Notes: generated by a model from the sequence alone, not told the origin. A DNA stretch of 64,000 nucleotides from a bacterium (GCA_016786595.1 JAEUWB010000053.1:62001-126000); one strand, 5' to 3'. Shown: positions 35,690 through 45,498, counted from the first letter of the stretch. Program-made: numbers and translations.

Positions 35690-36853
35690 TTAAATCCAGG
35701 AAAAATCTCGAACAGTCTCAGCGTACCACAAGGACCGATCAAAACTCTCTCCAAAGACAGTTTTAATCAATTCTGCTCGTGCTGCCTGTTGTTGGCTCCG
35801 TCTTTGGTCGGCAAGTTGCGTTTGTAGTTGCGCAGTTTTTTCAAGCACACGCTCTAAATCAGCAACAACAGATTTTGTATCATGAAAAAGCTCGAGGTAG
35901 CGTTTGCCGGCTTGCTGCAAATCCTTGCGGTCAATGCGCACGTCTTGCAGCGCTTGAATCACATTTTCAACCTCTCGCACTTCAGACAAACCGAGCCGAA
36001 TCTTAAAAACAAGTTCGCGCGGTAAATCTGCGCTTGGACCAAAATCGGCGCAAAGCACTGGGACCCCTGCTGCAACTGCTGCATAGACTTCCGGGTCAAG
36101 GGAATGCCTAGTATCTAGGCAAAGCGCTGAGTAGAGTGAGAAATTTTGAATCTCGGAATAACGCTGCAACCTGTCCTTAATTAAAACAGATTTAATGACA
36201 ATTTTTGTAGCGCATGCACTAATTAGCGCTTCGATTTCGCGCTCTTCTGCTTCGCTGCGAGCAATCCAGGTGATTTCAAACTCTTGATTCGCCCCCCACT
36301 CAGACTGAAGTATATTTTCCAACGCATTTCTTAACACGTAGAAACGATTATTACGCTCAGGCAATCCACAAAGCCCTAGCCGAAAGCATTCAGTGTCGGG
36401 AAAACCTTTACTCTCAGCGACTATCCAGGGCATTGCAGTTTGGCCGATGTATCCAGTGAAACCTCTAGCGCGAATGCCGTGTGCAGCTGGGGCATTAAAT
36501 ACCATTGCTGCAGCTGAAAGTGGGACTGTGTCGATTGGAAAATCATGCACAACTAACACTCCCGGCATTACTTCAGCTTGGAAAAAGGGTGTCCAAGCTG
36601 AACCGGGATTACTTTCAATTTGATAGACAAAGGCATCGAATTTAGCTTTCAAATCAAGGTTCAATGCTTGATGCAGGATTAAAACCTTCAATCCTAAATA
36701 TGTCGCGGCTTCTCCAATGTCACAATAACTTTTATCATCAACTACAACTGTAATCTCATGGCGCTGAGCAAGCTCAGGCAGGACGCTTTGAGAATAAAGC
36801 GCCCCCTTGGAATTAGAACTTTGACCGATTGGGGAAAACCAGGCGATTTTCAT
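35690..36853 (-). CDS. Probable GT-B glycosyltransferase
   Basis: 387 residues starting MKIAWFSPIGQSSNSKGALYS, a typical GT4-like N-terminus. The C-terminal half contains a donor-site-like region (PEVYAAVAAGVPVLCADFGPSADLP) and a trailing coiled coil (VVADLERVLEKTAQLQTQLADQRRSQQQ), which is unusual. It lies 13 bp after suhB and 5 bp before the next GT, so a shared glycan pathway is likely. Family assignment is moderate; the classical E-x7-E motif is weak. Confidence 0.7.
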   Translation of the reverse strand: MKIAWFSPIGQSSNSKGALYSQSVLPELAQRHEITVVVDDKSYCDIGEAATYLGLKVLILHQALNLDLKAKFDAFVYQIESNPGSAWTPFFQAEVMPGVLVVHDFPIDTVPLSAAAMVFNAPAAHGIRARGFTGYIGQTAMPWIVAESKGFPDTECFRLGLCGLPERNNRFYVLRNALENILQSEWGANQEFEITWIARSEAEEREIEALISACATKIVIKSVLIKDRLQRYSEIQNFSLYSALCLDTRHSLDPEVYAAVAAGVPVLCADFGPSADLPRELVFKIRLGLSEVREVENVIQALQDVRIDRKDLQQAGKRYLELFHDTKSVVADLERVLEKTAQLQTQLADQRRSQQQAARAELIKTVFGESFDRSLWYAETVRDFSWI

Positions 36854-36866
36854 AAAATTCTCAAGT

Positions 36867-37697
36867 CTAGACCCTGCCCTGCGTGGCTGCGGAAATAATT
36901 AAATCTTTAAGATCTGATGCAATTTTTTGGTTGCCGATAACTAAACCGTGACTTGCTAAATCGGGAATCAAGGCTTGCTGGTCGGTTTGCCTAAGAGAGT
37001 ACTGCACGACTGCTCCTGCTTCTTTAGCAATTAGCACAGCTGCTGCAATATCCCAAGGGCTTAGCGATTCATACATCGCGTCCAAACGACCACAGGCAAC
37101 GTAACAAATATCAAGCGACGCGGCACCGAGCCGTCTTAAGTCACGGCACTTTTCAGTTACAATACCCGCAACAGGAATCGCGCGTTTACGGATTTCTCGA
37201 TTATAAGGAAACCCAGTGACAACCAAAGCACGGCTTAGTTCTTGACAATTGCCGCAGTTGATTTTTGTGCCATTCAAAAATGCCCCATTCCCTTTTACGG
37301 CATGAAACGTTTCCTGCGTGAACGGATTATGCACAAGCCCGACTTGGACCGAACCATGCAAGGCGTAAGCAATCGAAACGCCCACATCACGAAGCCCATA
37401 AGCGTAATTTGTAGTGCCATCGATCGGATCAATAATCCAAAGACCTTGGTCAGGATTAATTGCAGTCAAAGTCGCCTGCGTTTCTTCCGCTAGAATTTGG
37501 TCATCAGGAAAATGCTCTTTGATGCCCGCGATGATAATTTCTTCAGCCTTAAGGTCTGCTGTTGTCAGCAGGTTTGTCTCACTCTTAAATGATAGCTCAA
37601 AGCTTTGATTTTCACGCATTTCATGAATGACAGCACCTGCTGCCAGCGCAAGCTCATTGATTAATGCTAAAATTTGAGAAAAATCTGCTTTAGTCAC
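36867..37697 (-). CDS. suhB: Inositol monophosphatase family protein
   Basis: Mg-dependent phosphatase of about 276 residues. Metal ligands are clear: ILAEET, WIIDPIDGTTNYAYGL (the WxxDPxDGTxN motif) and LSPWDIAAAVLIAKEAGA. The start is the GTG at 37697 with AGGATGG upstream; a longer frame to 37916 runs back through the divergent gene at 37759 and has no family match there. SuhB also acts in rRNA antitermination in E. coli; which role applies here is open. It heads the suhB-GT-GT-ligA-uvrC run. Confidence 0.9.
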   Translation of the reverse strand: MTKADFSQILALINELALAAGAVIHEMRENQSFELSFKSETNLLTTADLKAEEIIIAGIKEHFPDDQILAEETQATLTAINPDQGLWIIDPIDGTTNYAYGLRDVGVSIAYALHGSVQVGLVHNPFTQETFHAVKGNGAFLNGTKINCGNCQELSRALVVTGFPYNREIRKRAIPVAGIVTEKCRDLRRLGAASLDICYVACGRLDAMYESLSPWDIAAAVLIAKEAGAVVQYSLRQTDQQALIPDLASHGLVIGNQKIASDLKDLIISAATQGRV

Positions 37698-37758
37698 GCA
37701 ACACCATCCTGATAGCGGCCGATAATATATATGTAAACTAACAAAAGGAGAAAAGCAC

Positions 37759-38358
37759 ATGGACCCTATATTTTCGAGCGTAGCTACGCCCGTGACCACG
37801 CCTACGCCGGTTCCTAGCATGAAAAATGCAGAAAAATATCCCGCACTGAGTTCAGAATTTATTTCAGGAGTTAAGACCATTTCCAAGGAATTGGGTGCAA
37901 ATCCATTGCACCTCATGGCTGCAATGAGTTTTGAAACCGGAGGTACATTTTTGCCGAACGTGAAAAATCCGGTTTCGAGTGGAACTGGCTTAATTCAGTT
38001 TATGAAAAATACGGCGATTGGACTCGGATCATCGATCGAGAAACTGCGAGAAATGACTCGCGAGGATCAGCTTCAGTACGTATTCAAGCATTTCTTACCG
38101 GCGAAGGGCAAAATTCAGACTTTAGAAGATTTATACATGCAGATTCTCTGCCCAGCTGCAGTTGGAGCATCAAAGCAAAGCGAAATCTTTAATACTGACT
38201 CAACCGGCAAGTGCGATCATTCAAGCGGCGCATATCGCAGCAATCAGGGTTTAGATCTTAATGCTGATGGTTCAATTACAAAATCTGAAGCGGTATCAAA
38301 ACTCTGGAAGCACCTCGAGCGTGTCACGGAAAAATACGGGAAATATTTTACTGAGTAA
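37759..38358 (+). CDS. Lysozyme-fold protein with an EF-hand loop
   Basis: 199 residues without a recognisable signal peptide. LSSEFISGVKTISKELGAN leads to LMAAMSFETGGTF, whose Glu matches the catalytic Glu of transglycosylase/lysozyme folds. GTGLIQFMKNTAIGLG follows and resembles the SLT GLxQF signature of phage tail-associated muramidases. Near the C-terminus DLNADGSITKSEA is a full EF-hand calcium loop. It may cleave peptidoglycan in a calcium-dependent way. AGGAG lies upstream of the ATG. The 3' end overlaps the convergent 38348 gene by 11 bp. How it leaves the cytoplasm is unclear. Confidence 0.75.
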   Translation: MDPIFSSVATPVTTPTPVPSMKNAEKYPALSSEFISGVKTISKELGANPLHLMAAMSFETGGTFLPNVKNPVSSGTGLIQFMKNTAIGLGSSIEKLREMTREDQLQYVFKHFLPAKGKIQTLEDLYMQILCPAAVGASKQSEIFNTDSTGKCDHSSGAYRSNQGLDLNADGSITKSEAVSKLWKHLERVTEKYGKYFTE

Positions 38359-39952
38359 TAATCTGCTGCCCTAGCGAAGTTAAGTAAACTTCCGACAGTG
38401 GCACCCCTTCTCTAACTGTGCGATGAATCAGCTGCCATTTACGATTCATCGGACAGTTCTTTCTGTGGCGTCTAACCACAAAGTGCGCGTGATTGGGTTT
38501 TTTAACGATCGCAAAACGCTCGTCTAAAAATGGAATAATTGAATGCCGTGAATCGCAGACTAGGACATTTATTTTGCTAGCGCCAGAAAGATGCTGAGGC
38601 ATATGCGCTAATATGCCTTGGGCTGCCTCACGATATGAGAGTGCCCAATAATCTAATTCAAATCTACGATACGCCCCAGCAATTCCCCCAACAAAGTTAT
38701 TATAATAACTATACTGATAGGGATGCAGTTTAATGATTTTGATTCCAACCTGAAGCGCAAGCACCGTGACTGAAAGTAGCGTTACTCTGTACAGAAACAT
38801 TTTTCCGGTTTGCTTTAATTTAAAAATAAAATACGCGCTACTTGCGCCACTTAACGCGGCAAGGATTAAGACTGAAAAGATAAATTGGCGATATCCTGAA
38901 TAAATAGTTGAACCCTTAATCAAAGAAATGATCACTGGACCAAATCCTGCAATTACCGCGACAATCACTGCAATCAAACTCATCGATTTGTATTCTTTGC
39001 GGTAGAGTAAAATTAAACCTTGAATCAAACCTGTCATGCTAGCGGCGAGGAATAACTCCGGAAGTTGAATCAGCAAATACTGCAATAAATAATATCTGGG
39101 AATTTGATCTGCGGCATAAAACTCACCATCGAGTAAGGTGGTTTTTTTCCACGCAGTGTAATCGCTAAATTCCATCAGCGCAGTAATTGGGTTCGTAAGC
39201 GGCGCGCTATGCGCCCAGGGCCAAGCAAAAATCATTGTTAGGTAAGCCACGGTAACTGCAGGGAGGATCAAATATAGTAAAACGTGAATCAGAACACTGC
39301 TCAACCCATACTTTTGCCTAACTTTCGTTTCGAGAGTAAAGCACCAGAAAAGCACGCCTAGAACGTATGGCAAGATTAAAAATGCCCCAACAACTCTAAT
39401 GCCAAGAGCGAGGCCGGTTACTAGTCCGAAAAGAATTACAGCTTTAGGTTTGATTTCTGGAAGAGCTTGCAAGAGTTTGAGATATAAATACAGCGACCAG
39501 ATATAGCATGTTGCAAATGGTATATCTTTTGGATTGATAAAGATTGAGCCAAAATATCCTGGGGTTAAAATAATTATTAGCGCTGCAAATATTCCTGCAC
39601 AAGGGCGGATTTGTTGATCGCTAATGAAGATTGTAGCTAATTTATAGACACCACAAATTCCGCAAAACCCAAATAACGCCCAAAGCAAATGGCGGGATTC
39701 ATGCGGCGAGAAAGGGAAAAGTCTGGTTACAACCTCACCTAGTAGGTCTGCAGCTCCTCCGTAGTAACTGGCGTAACCCATATTCTGGGCTGTTTCGTCA
39801 GCAAAGCCTGTAGCAAAGTAGTTATATATAGCCTTACCGTATTCCGATCGACGATCTTCATCTGTTGATATTCCGTAATCTTGGAAGACGGCAAAAATCA
39901 CGATCAACAACAGTATCATTCCAAAATAGATCGTAAACTTATGTGCTCGCAT
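38348..39952 (-). CDS. Polytopic membrane glycosyltransferase-like protein (GT-C/GT39-like)
   Basis: 534 residues with about ten transmembrane helices. The first external loop begins DYGISTDEDRRSEYGKAI, an Asp-Glu pair after TM1 like the catalytic acidic motif of GT39/ArnT proteins. A second loop holds GSIFINPKDIPFATCYIW. The C-terminal soluble part (about 430-534) has NVLVCDSRHSIIPFLDERF. A lipid-linked sugar donor is inferred. Function unproven; it stands alone apart from the nearby glycosyltransferases. Confidence 0.65.
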   Translation of the reverse strand: MRAHKFTIYFGMILLLIVIFAVFQDYGISTDEDRRSEYGKAIYNYFATGFADETAQNMGYASYYGGAADLLGEVVTRLFPFSPHESRHLLWALFGFCGICGVYKLATIFISDQQIRPCAGIFAALIIILTPGYFGSIFINPKDIPFATCYIWSLYLYLKLLQALPEIKPKAVILFGLVTGLALGIRVVGAFLILPYVLGVLFWCFTLETKVRQKYGLSSVLIHVLLYLILPAVTVAYLTMIFAWPWAHSAPLTNPITALMEFSDYTAWKKTTLLDGEFYAADQIPRYYLLQYLLIQLPELFLAASMTGLIQGLILLYRKEYKSMSLIAVIVAVIAGFGPVIISLIKGSTIYSGYRQFIFSVLILAALSGASSAYFIFKLKQTGKMFLYRVTLLSVTVLALQVGIKIIKLHPYQYSYYNNFVGGIAGAYRRFELDYWALSYREAAQGILAHMPQHLSGASKINVLVCDSRHSIIPFLDERFAIVKKPNHAHFVVRRHRKNCPMNRKWQLIHRTVREGVPLSEVYLTSLGQQIITQ

Positions 39953-40109
39953 CGCGACTTAAAGAGTAGGTAATATTTTGAGCTTTGTAAAAGACAAAGA
40001 ATAATCGAAATCTCTTTGGGATAACTATGAAACCTGTATTCGCAAAACAATGAAGGAGTTTTGGGTGCCTGCTTCCGGAGAAGACAAGCACCCACCGCGG
40101 AGACTTTAA

Positions 40110-40259
40110 TCAGTCGCCGTGGACCGAAGCTGCGCCATTGTCATGTGCAGGATTCGGTGGACGTTGAGCGCTGCTTCGCTTGCGCTTGGCAACGACCAAG
40201 GCAGCTGCAGCTGCAGCCACAACGGCGACGACCGAAAAGATACCCAATTTATTCTTCAT
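40110..40259 (-). CDS. 49-residue single-span membrane protein
   Basis: A short gene starting MKNKLGIFSVVAVVAAAAAA. The Ala/Val helix at residues 7-24 is followed by a Lys/Arg cluster (KRKRSS), then a polar tail ending in ASVHGD and TGA at 40112-40110. AGGAAG lies 7 nt before the ATG. The positive cluster after the helix suggests an N-out or signal-anchor peptide. A hairpin (TGGGTGC and GCACCCA arms) lies just downstream near 40053-40085 without a U-tract. No family recognised; the alternating synonymous codons for Ala argue for a real protein. Confidence 0.6.
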   Translation of the reverse strand: MKNKLGIFSVVAVVAAAAAALVVAKRKRSSAQRPPNPAHDNGAASVHGD

Positions 40260-40522
40260 CTTGTCACTTCCTATTGAGCAAACTAGCTGTGCCTAGTATT
40301 GCCCTCGACCCTTTTGTTACCCCAAAAGAGATGGGAGATATTAGCACATTAAATTACAAAGAAAAAGACTCGCTTACTTATATTTTTCTTTTAGATACCC
40401 GATCGCGGCAACTAAGTTAGGAGTTTTTCGTCGTCGCCTCAACCAAAACTTTGAGTACGCCAAGTGAGGTGGTGACCTCGTAGCAGTTTAAGATCACAAT
40501 GAAAATTCGAGCGAAGAAAGGT

Positions 40523-40599
40523 TGGTGGCCTCAGAAGGACTTGAACCTTCGACCCTCCGGTTATGAGCCGGGTGCTCTGACCAACTGAGCTATGAGGCC
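40523..40599 (-). tRNA. tRNA-Met (CAT anticodon)
   Basis: A full cloverleaf on the minus strand: acceptor GGCCTCA pairs with TGAGGCC, then A and an encoded CCA (40525-40523). TA at positions 8-9 and D-arm GCTCAGTTGGTCAGAGC follow. The anticodon stem CCGGC/ACCGG region surrounds CTCATAA. The T-arm GAAGG-TTCAAGT-CCTTC is perfect. CAT may also denote tRNA-Ile2 with lysidine, but A73 and the general arm sequences look like elongator Met. It lies about 100 bp after rpoD in the same direction. Confidence 0.95.
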
Positions 40600-40699
40600 A
40601 TGATGGGGTTTATATAATATCGTATACATCCAGCCAACTTCCTGTTTCTACCGAGATCGTTAGAAGATGTTCAACAAAAAAAGCCCTGCCGCTACCTGC

Positions 40700-42760
40700 C
40701 TACTTTTCCATGAAGTTTTTAAGTTTTTTTAGGCGACTAGGGTGCCGTAATTTACGCAGTGCTTTAGCCTCAATTTGTCGAATACGTTCACGTGTAACGT
40801 CAAAGCTCTGTCCCACTTCTTCAAGCGTGTGGTCACTCTTTTCGCCAATACCAAAACGCATTCGTAGCACCTTCTCCTCACGCGGAGTAAGTGTTCCCAA
40901 CACATGACGAGTTTGCTCCTGCAGGTTGATATTAATCACAGCATCTGATGGAGATACCGCGCGCTTATCTTCGATGAAATCTCCAAGCTGCGAATCGTTA
41001 TCTTCCCCAATTGGAGTTTCCAACGAGATCGGCTCTTTTGCGATTTTCAAGACCTTGCGAACTTTATCAACTGAGATATCCATTTTCTCGGCGATTTCCT
41101 CAGGCGTTGGTTCGCGTCCAAGCTCTTGAACAAGTTGCCGTGAAGTCCGCACGAGCTTATTAATCGTTTCGATCATATGCACAGGAATACGAATCGTACG
41201 TGCTTGATCGGCAATCGCACGCGTAATCGCTTGGCGAATCCACCAAGTTGCGTAGGTTGAGAACTTATAGCCGCGTTGATATTCAAATTTATCAACGGCT
41301 TTCATCAAGCCAATGTTACCTTCCTGAATCAGGTCGAGAAATTGTAAGCCGCGGTTTGTGTACTTCTTGGCAAGCGAAACCACCAAGCGCAAGTTAGCCT
41401 CGACCAGTTCGCGCTTGGCATTATTGACCTTGATTTCACCACGCAGCACAGTCTCAATCGAGCGTCGTAATTCATTCAGGGGCAACATGCATTCATACTC
41501 GATGCGTTGCATATTCGTGCGAACTTGATTGATTTCATCGGCAAGGTCGCGTGCTTCATTAGCTTTAAGCTTGAGGCGCCGCGTTGCACGCTTAAAAGCA
41601 AGTTGATTATTCTTATTAATCTCATCAACTGCTTCAAATAACTCAGTATCGTCACGACCAAATTCACGGCGGATGCGACTCATGCTTTTTTCGCAAGAGT
41701 CTAGGATTTCAATATAACCACGCATACGCACGATTACGCCGTCGTTTAACTTTTTAGAAAGTTGCAAATCAACAATTTTCTCCGCTCCACGGTCGCGCAG
41801 CCTGTCGTATTTTCGCTCTAGTTCGCGATAGGTTTTCGTTCCAGCTTCGGCCTTAATAAATGACTTAAAGATTTCGTCCAGGTTCTTTTTGGTTTTTTTC
41901 AGACCTTGCACATCTTTAAGGAATAGCTTTTTCTTTTCTTCGTCATCTTGCTGAATCGGAGTTGGAGCTTCTTCAACAACTTCTTCTCCATCTTCATTAA
42001 CCTGAGGTTGTTCTAACTCTTCTTCTTCCTCTTCCTCTGGCTCTTGCTCTTCTTCATCGAAGATGTCACGCATGCGTAACTCTCCGGCCTTGATGCGCTC
42101 AGCTAGTTCGAGGATATAAGAAACCGTAATTGGCGAGCGATGAATTTCACGGTCGACTTCAATCTGACCAGCTTCGATACGTTTTGCGATTTCAACCTCA
42201 CCCTCGCGCGTGAGTAGACTCACCCCACCCATTTCGCGCAGATACATGCGCACTGGGTCTGAAGTCTTTCCTACTCCAGGTGTTGCAGCTGTATCAGAAG
42301 CAAACTCGGCTTCAGGTTCGGCCACGCGTAACTGAGGATTTGCAACGAAATTCGGATCGGGTTCATCGTCGTTAACATCAACTTCAGAATCGCCTAAAAG
42401 ATCGAGTAAATCATCGACCTCTTCCCCCTCTTCAGCTTCTGCGCCAATTGCTAGAATCGGCGCAGTAGTAGAGGCCTTCTTTTGTTCTGCAAGCTTAGTG
42501 GTGGGTAATGCCTTGACCTGCCCTTCCTTGGGGAGCTTTTCCTTTTCGCGGGCATCTTTTACTTTTAGATCTTTTGTTGCTTTAGCGGGAACAAGCTTAA
42601 GAGCCTGCTTTGTTGCAGGAATTTTTTTACTGCCAGTTGATTTTTTCAAAAGCTTTTTCTCTAGTTTTTTCTGGATATTTTTCTTCAACGAAGATTTTTT
42701 CTGAGCTAATTTCTTTTTGAATTTAAGCGCAGCTTGTTTTTTCTTTGGCGGACGACCCAT
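40700..42760 (-). CDS. rpoD: RNA polymerase primary sigma factor RpoD (sigma-70)
   Basis: 686 residues. The first about 80 residues are extremely Lys-rich ([18 protein letters not shown]) and replace a recognisable region 1.1 start. Region 1.2 is [22 protein letters not shown] Glu-rich insert near 245-270 belongs to the non-conserved region. Region 2 ([36 protein letters not shown]), region 3 and region 4 ([21 protein letters not shown]) are intact. It follows dnaG by 200 bp, the usual macromolecular-synthesis order without rpsU. A TTGACA lies about 40 bp upstream of the start, but its -10 partner is unclear. Confidence 0.98.
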   Translation of the reverse strand: MGRPPKKKQAALKFKKKLAQKKSSLKKNIQKKLEKKLLKKSTGSKKIPATKQALKLVPAKATKDLKVKDAREKEKLPKEGQVKALPTTKLAEQKKASTTAPILAIGAEAEEGEEVDDLLDLLGDSEVDVNDDEPDPNFVANPQLRVAEPEAEFASDTAATPGVGKTSDPVRMYLREMGGVSLLTREGEVEIAKRIEAGQIEVDREIHRSPITVSYILELAERIKAGELRMRDIFDEEEQEPEEEEEEELEQPQVNEDGEEVVEEAPTPIQQDDEEKKKLFLKDVQGLKKTKKNLDEIFKSFIKAEAGTKTYRELERKYDRLRDRGAEKIVDLQLSKKLNDGVIVRMRGYIEILDSCEKSMSRIRREFGRDDTELFEAVDEINKNNQLAFKRATRRLKLKANEARDLADEINQVRTNMQRIEYECMLPLNELRRSIETVLRGEIKVNNAKRELVEANLRLVVSLAKKYTNRGLQFLDLIQEGNIGLMKAVDKFEYQRGYKFSTYATWWIRQAITRAIADQARTIRIPVHMIETINKLVRTSRQLVQELGREPTPEEIAEKMDISVDKVRKVLKIAKEPISLETPIGEDNDSQLGDFIEDKRAVSPSDAVININLQEQTRHVLGTLTPREEKVLRMRFGIGEKSDHTLEEVGQSFDVTRERIRQIEAKALRKLRHPSRLKKLKNFMEK

Positions 42761-42960
42761 TCTTATTCTTATTCCTTAAACTACAAAACATTTGTCAAAG
42801 TTTGTGCTTGCAGCTTTGACGTGAGAGATGCTGCCAGCTTGACAAAGCAATGTTATATTAAATACGCCAAGAAGTGTGGCGTATAAGACGAGTTTTTTTA
42901 ATACTTCCAGGTAGTTATATCAAGTGCCTGTAATTGACCAGCTAAGTACCTCAAATTCCA

Positions 42961-44811
42961 CTACTTATTAATTCGCGATGATTCTTCTAGCTTTCTCCGG
43001 CTAATCAATTTCTGTTGTGCGTAATCTAAAGGGGATAAGTCTGCTTGAGTGCCCTGCGCGCGATCCGAATGAATTCTTTCTGCAAAACGCTCGATGTCAT
43101 CAAGCACCGCATTGATTCGTGCGCCACCAAGTAACAGTCTACGCCTTAATTCACGTAAGACAATCTCATCACTGATACTATGATCGCGTAAAATCATTTC
43201 GACCTTAGAAACATCACTTGCAGAATCCAGCCACGACTCAGCGTTGCCTAAACGTAATGCTAGTAGTTTGTCGAATACTGAAAGTAATCGCTCCGGAATG
43301 ATCTCGCGAATACGATTGTCTTGATCAATGCCCCAAAGCTTATCGAGCGTGCCGTGATCAAAAAGTGCCGCAAGTAAAAGCTCAAAACACAAAGCCTTAA
43401 ATTGTCTTTCAGTTGGAGTTTCTTGACGCTTCTCAACTTGGTCCTTAGCGTGGGCGGCCTCAGGCTTAGCTTCAGTAACCGAAAAAGATGAAGTAATTTC
43501 AGCTTCCAAGGAATTGAGTAGTTTTTCCAAGCGGTCATAGGACAGGTCCAAGTGCGTAGCTCCTTTCTTTAGTAAAATCTCCTGTTCAACCGGGCTTTCT
43601 ACGCGTCTAACGCGGGATACGTATTCTTCTGCAGCGCGAGTTTGGGACCCTACCCCTTGAATACCTGCAACTAATTCTGCCAGGAAAATTTCTTCAATTG
43701 GTTTGATCCGCGCGGCAAAAAGTTCTCTAATTTTTTCATAACTCTCACGCTGACAGAGGGTATCTGGGTCATCAGCTTGATCGAGAAACACCACTTGCAC
43801 GTCGAGACCAGAATTTAAGAAGAGATCAAAGCTCTTCACTGCCGCCTTACGTCCTGCCTGGTCACCATCAAAAAGTAGCGTTACGCGGTCGACAAAGCGC
43901 TTGAGCACTTTTACGTGGTCTTCTGTTAAACTCGTTCCGCAGGTTGCAACTGTGTTACTAAAGCCGCGCACCGCCATAGAAATCACATCAAAATAACCTT
44001 CGACGAGAAAGACTTCTCGAGTGTTACGCATTTCAGGTAAAGCTTTATGCAAGCCATAGAGCGCTTTACGCTTTGCATAAATTGGGCTCTCCGGTGAATT
44101 AATGTATTTCGGAGCATCGTCAGACTTAATCACTCGCCCACCGAGCGCAATGACAGCTCCATCACTTCTTGAAATCGGGAAAATTATGCGGTCGCGAAAA
44201 GCATCGTAGGCGCGTTTAGCCTCATCGCTAGTTTCAGGGCTTTTTTTACGCAGTCCAACTGTGAAAAGTAAGTCCTCAAGCTCTGCTCCTGCAACTTCTT
44301 TCGATTTAACGTGCTCACGAATAAAATCCCAGGCACGCGGAGCATAACCCAAACCAAAATTTCTGATCACGTCTACTGTGATTCCACGTCGCGTAAGGTA
44401 ATCGCGGGCTGCTGCTGCGTCGGGGCTTTTCACCAAAAACTGATAATAAACTCCAGCTGCGCTACGCATCACTTCGCGCATGGAGCCTTCTTTACGCGTG
44501 GTTTTAACTTTCTCACTTTGTTCTGGGACCGGGATATTTAAGCGCTTCGCTAGAAATCTTACAGCCTCAGCAAAGTTAAATCCTCTGGTTTCCATGACGA
44601 AGTCAAAGACTGAGCCACTTTTGCCACAACCGAAACAGTGAAAATATCCGTCTTCATCCCGCACTGAGAACGAAGGAGTTTTTTCATTATGAAATGGGCA
44701 AAGACCGGTTAAGTTTCGGCCTGAGCGCTTAAGCTGCACACGCTCGGAAATAATCTCAGCGATATTGGTGCGCTCGCGAACTTCATTAATTACGGATAGG
44801 GGGATGGCCAT
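42961..44811 (-). CDS. dnaG: DNA primase DnaG
   Basis: Makes RNA primers at the replication fork. From ATG 44811 it has 616 residues. The CHC2 zinc domain is CPFHNEKTPSFS with HCFGCG (Cys38, His41, Cys59, Cys62). The Toprim core has FLVEGYFDVISMAV and LLFDGDQAGRKAA. The C-terminal DnaB-binding helical domain is divergent. A GTG at 44850 would add 13 residues before the typical IPLSVINEVRERTNIAEII start, and I do not favour it. It precedes rpoD. Confidence 0.97.
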   Translation of the reverse strand: MAIPLSVINEVRERTNIAEIISERVQLKRSGRNLTGLCPFHNEKTPSFSVRDEDGYFHCFGCGKSGSVFDFVMETRGFNFAEAVRFLAKRLNIPVPEQSEKVKTTRKEGSMREVMRSAAGVYYQFLVKSPDAAAARDYLTRRGITVDVIRNFGLGYAPRAWDFIREHVKSKEVAGAELEDLLFTVGLRKKSPETSDEAKRAYDAFRDRIIFPISRSDGAVIALGGRVIKSDDAPKYINSPESPIYAKRKALYGLHKALPEMRNTREVFLVEGYFDVISMAVRGFSNTVATCGTSLTEDHVKVLKRFVDRVTLLFDGDQAGRKAAVKSFDLFLNSGLDVQVVFLDQADDPDTLCQRESYEKIRELFAARIKPIEEIFLAELVAGIQGVGSQTRAAEEYVSRVRRVESPVEQEILLKKGATHLDLSYDRLEKLLNSLEAEITSSFSVTEAKPEAAHAKDQVEKRQETPTERQFKALCFELLLAALFDHGTLDKLWGIDQDNRIREIIPERLLSVFDKLLALRLGNAESWLDSASDVSKVEMILRDHSISDEIVLRELRRRLLLGGARINAVLDDIERFAERIHSDRAQGTQADLSPLDYAQQKLISRRKLEESSRINK

Positions 44812-44953
44812 ACTGCTTAAAATAGTTTGTATTTTTTTAACATAGTTCACTTGCCTTGCCTACTTTTGATGATTACCTAAGGACTGAGCCAGTCAGAGAG
44901 TTGGAGCTGGACAAACTTCGCAAATAATGTGGGCAAAAGTTAGACAAATAATA

Positions 44954-45015
44954 TGCTTTTGCTTGCGGGCGAAAAGCAATTTTTATCAATCATTTACTTG
45001 AGGAGGTAAATCATT
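44954..45015 (+). promoter_or_regulatory. hsp20 leader with two stem-loops, candidate RNA thermometer
   Basis: Stem-loop 1 pairs TGCTTTT (44954-44960) with AAAAGCA (44972-44978). Stem-loop 2 pairs ATTTAC (44992-44997) with GTAAAT (45006-45011), extended by AAT/ATT across one C-C mismatch. Its 8-nt loop and closing G contain the AGGAGG ribosome-binding site (45001-45006). A weak AU hairpin around the site of a small heat-shock gene is the usual place for an RNA thermometer, although here the SD lies mostly in the loop. No CIRCE element was found. Confidence 0.4.
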
Positions 45016-45477
45016 ATGGCATCATTTTGTGACTATACACCAGCTAGCGCTAAATCACGTAGCTTATGGGGTGGAGACTTTGATCGCTTATTTTATCAAT
45101 CTTTTGGGGATATTTTGGGCAATGTCTCAAACACCTTAAAAGGTTACAACAAAGCGTTCCCAGCCGTTGAAATGCGTGACACCGGGAAGGAATTCCTCGT
45201 AACGCTTGAAGCTGCTGGAGTAGATCCCAAGGAGCTTGATATTGCGATCGAAGATGGTGTGCTGACTGTTAAGGGCGAGAAAAAGCACGAGCATACGGAA
45301 GAAGATAAAGGGGTATTTTACTCAGAGCGATCAGTCGGAACATTTCAGCGTAGTTTTCAACTTCCTGATTATGTCGATGCAGAGAATGTAAAAACCAAAA
45401 GTACAAATGGAGTTGTAACTCTTACTTTTGGGAAGCTCAAAGAAAAAGCTCCGAAGAAAATTCAGATTGAAGCCTAA
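45016..45477 (+). CDS. Small heat-shock protein, Hsp20/alpha-crystallin family
   Basis: ATP-independent holdase chaperone that keeps unfolding proteins soluble. The 153 residues comprise a short N-terminal arm, an alpha-crystallin domain from PAVEMRDTGKEFLVTLEAAG (about residue 54) through VGTFQRSFQLPDYVDAENV, and NGVVTLTFGKLKE near the C-terminus. The G-V-x-T-x-x motif fits the family's A-x-x-x-G-V-L. The start has a very strong AGGAGG. It is followed by a strong terminator and is monocistronic; AT-rich leader hairpins precede it. Confidence 0.95.
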   Translation: MASFCDYTPASAKSRSLWGGDFDRLFYQSFGDILGNVSNTLKGYNKAFPAVEMRDTGKEFLVTLEAAGVDPKELDIAIEDGVLTVKGEKKHEHTEEDKGVFYSERSVGTFQRSFQLPDYVDAENVKTKSTNGVVTLTFGKLKEKAPKKIQIEA

Positions 45478-45498
45478 AGCAGGAGCTAAGCGGTATTA

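Noticed and set aside
37698-37916. Upstream extension of the suhB frame
   Set aside because: It crosses the divergent 37759 gene, shows no family similarity, and the GTG at 37697 gives the normal length.
40061-40420. 119-residue rightward frame
   Set aside because: It runs antisense over the 49-residue membrane gene, is rich in Arg/Gln/Cys, and has no ribosome-binding site.
44880-45015. CIRCE or other HrcA operator before hsp20
   Set aside because: No TTAGCACTC/GAGTGCTAA inverted repeat was found in the leader.
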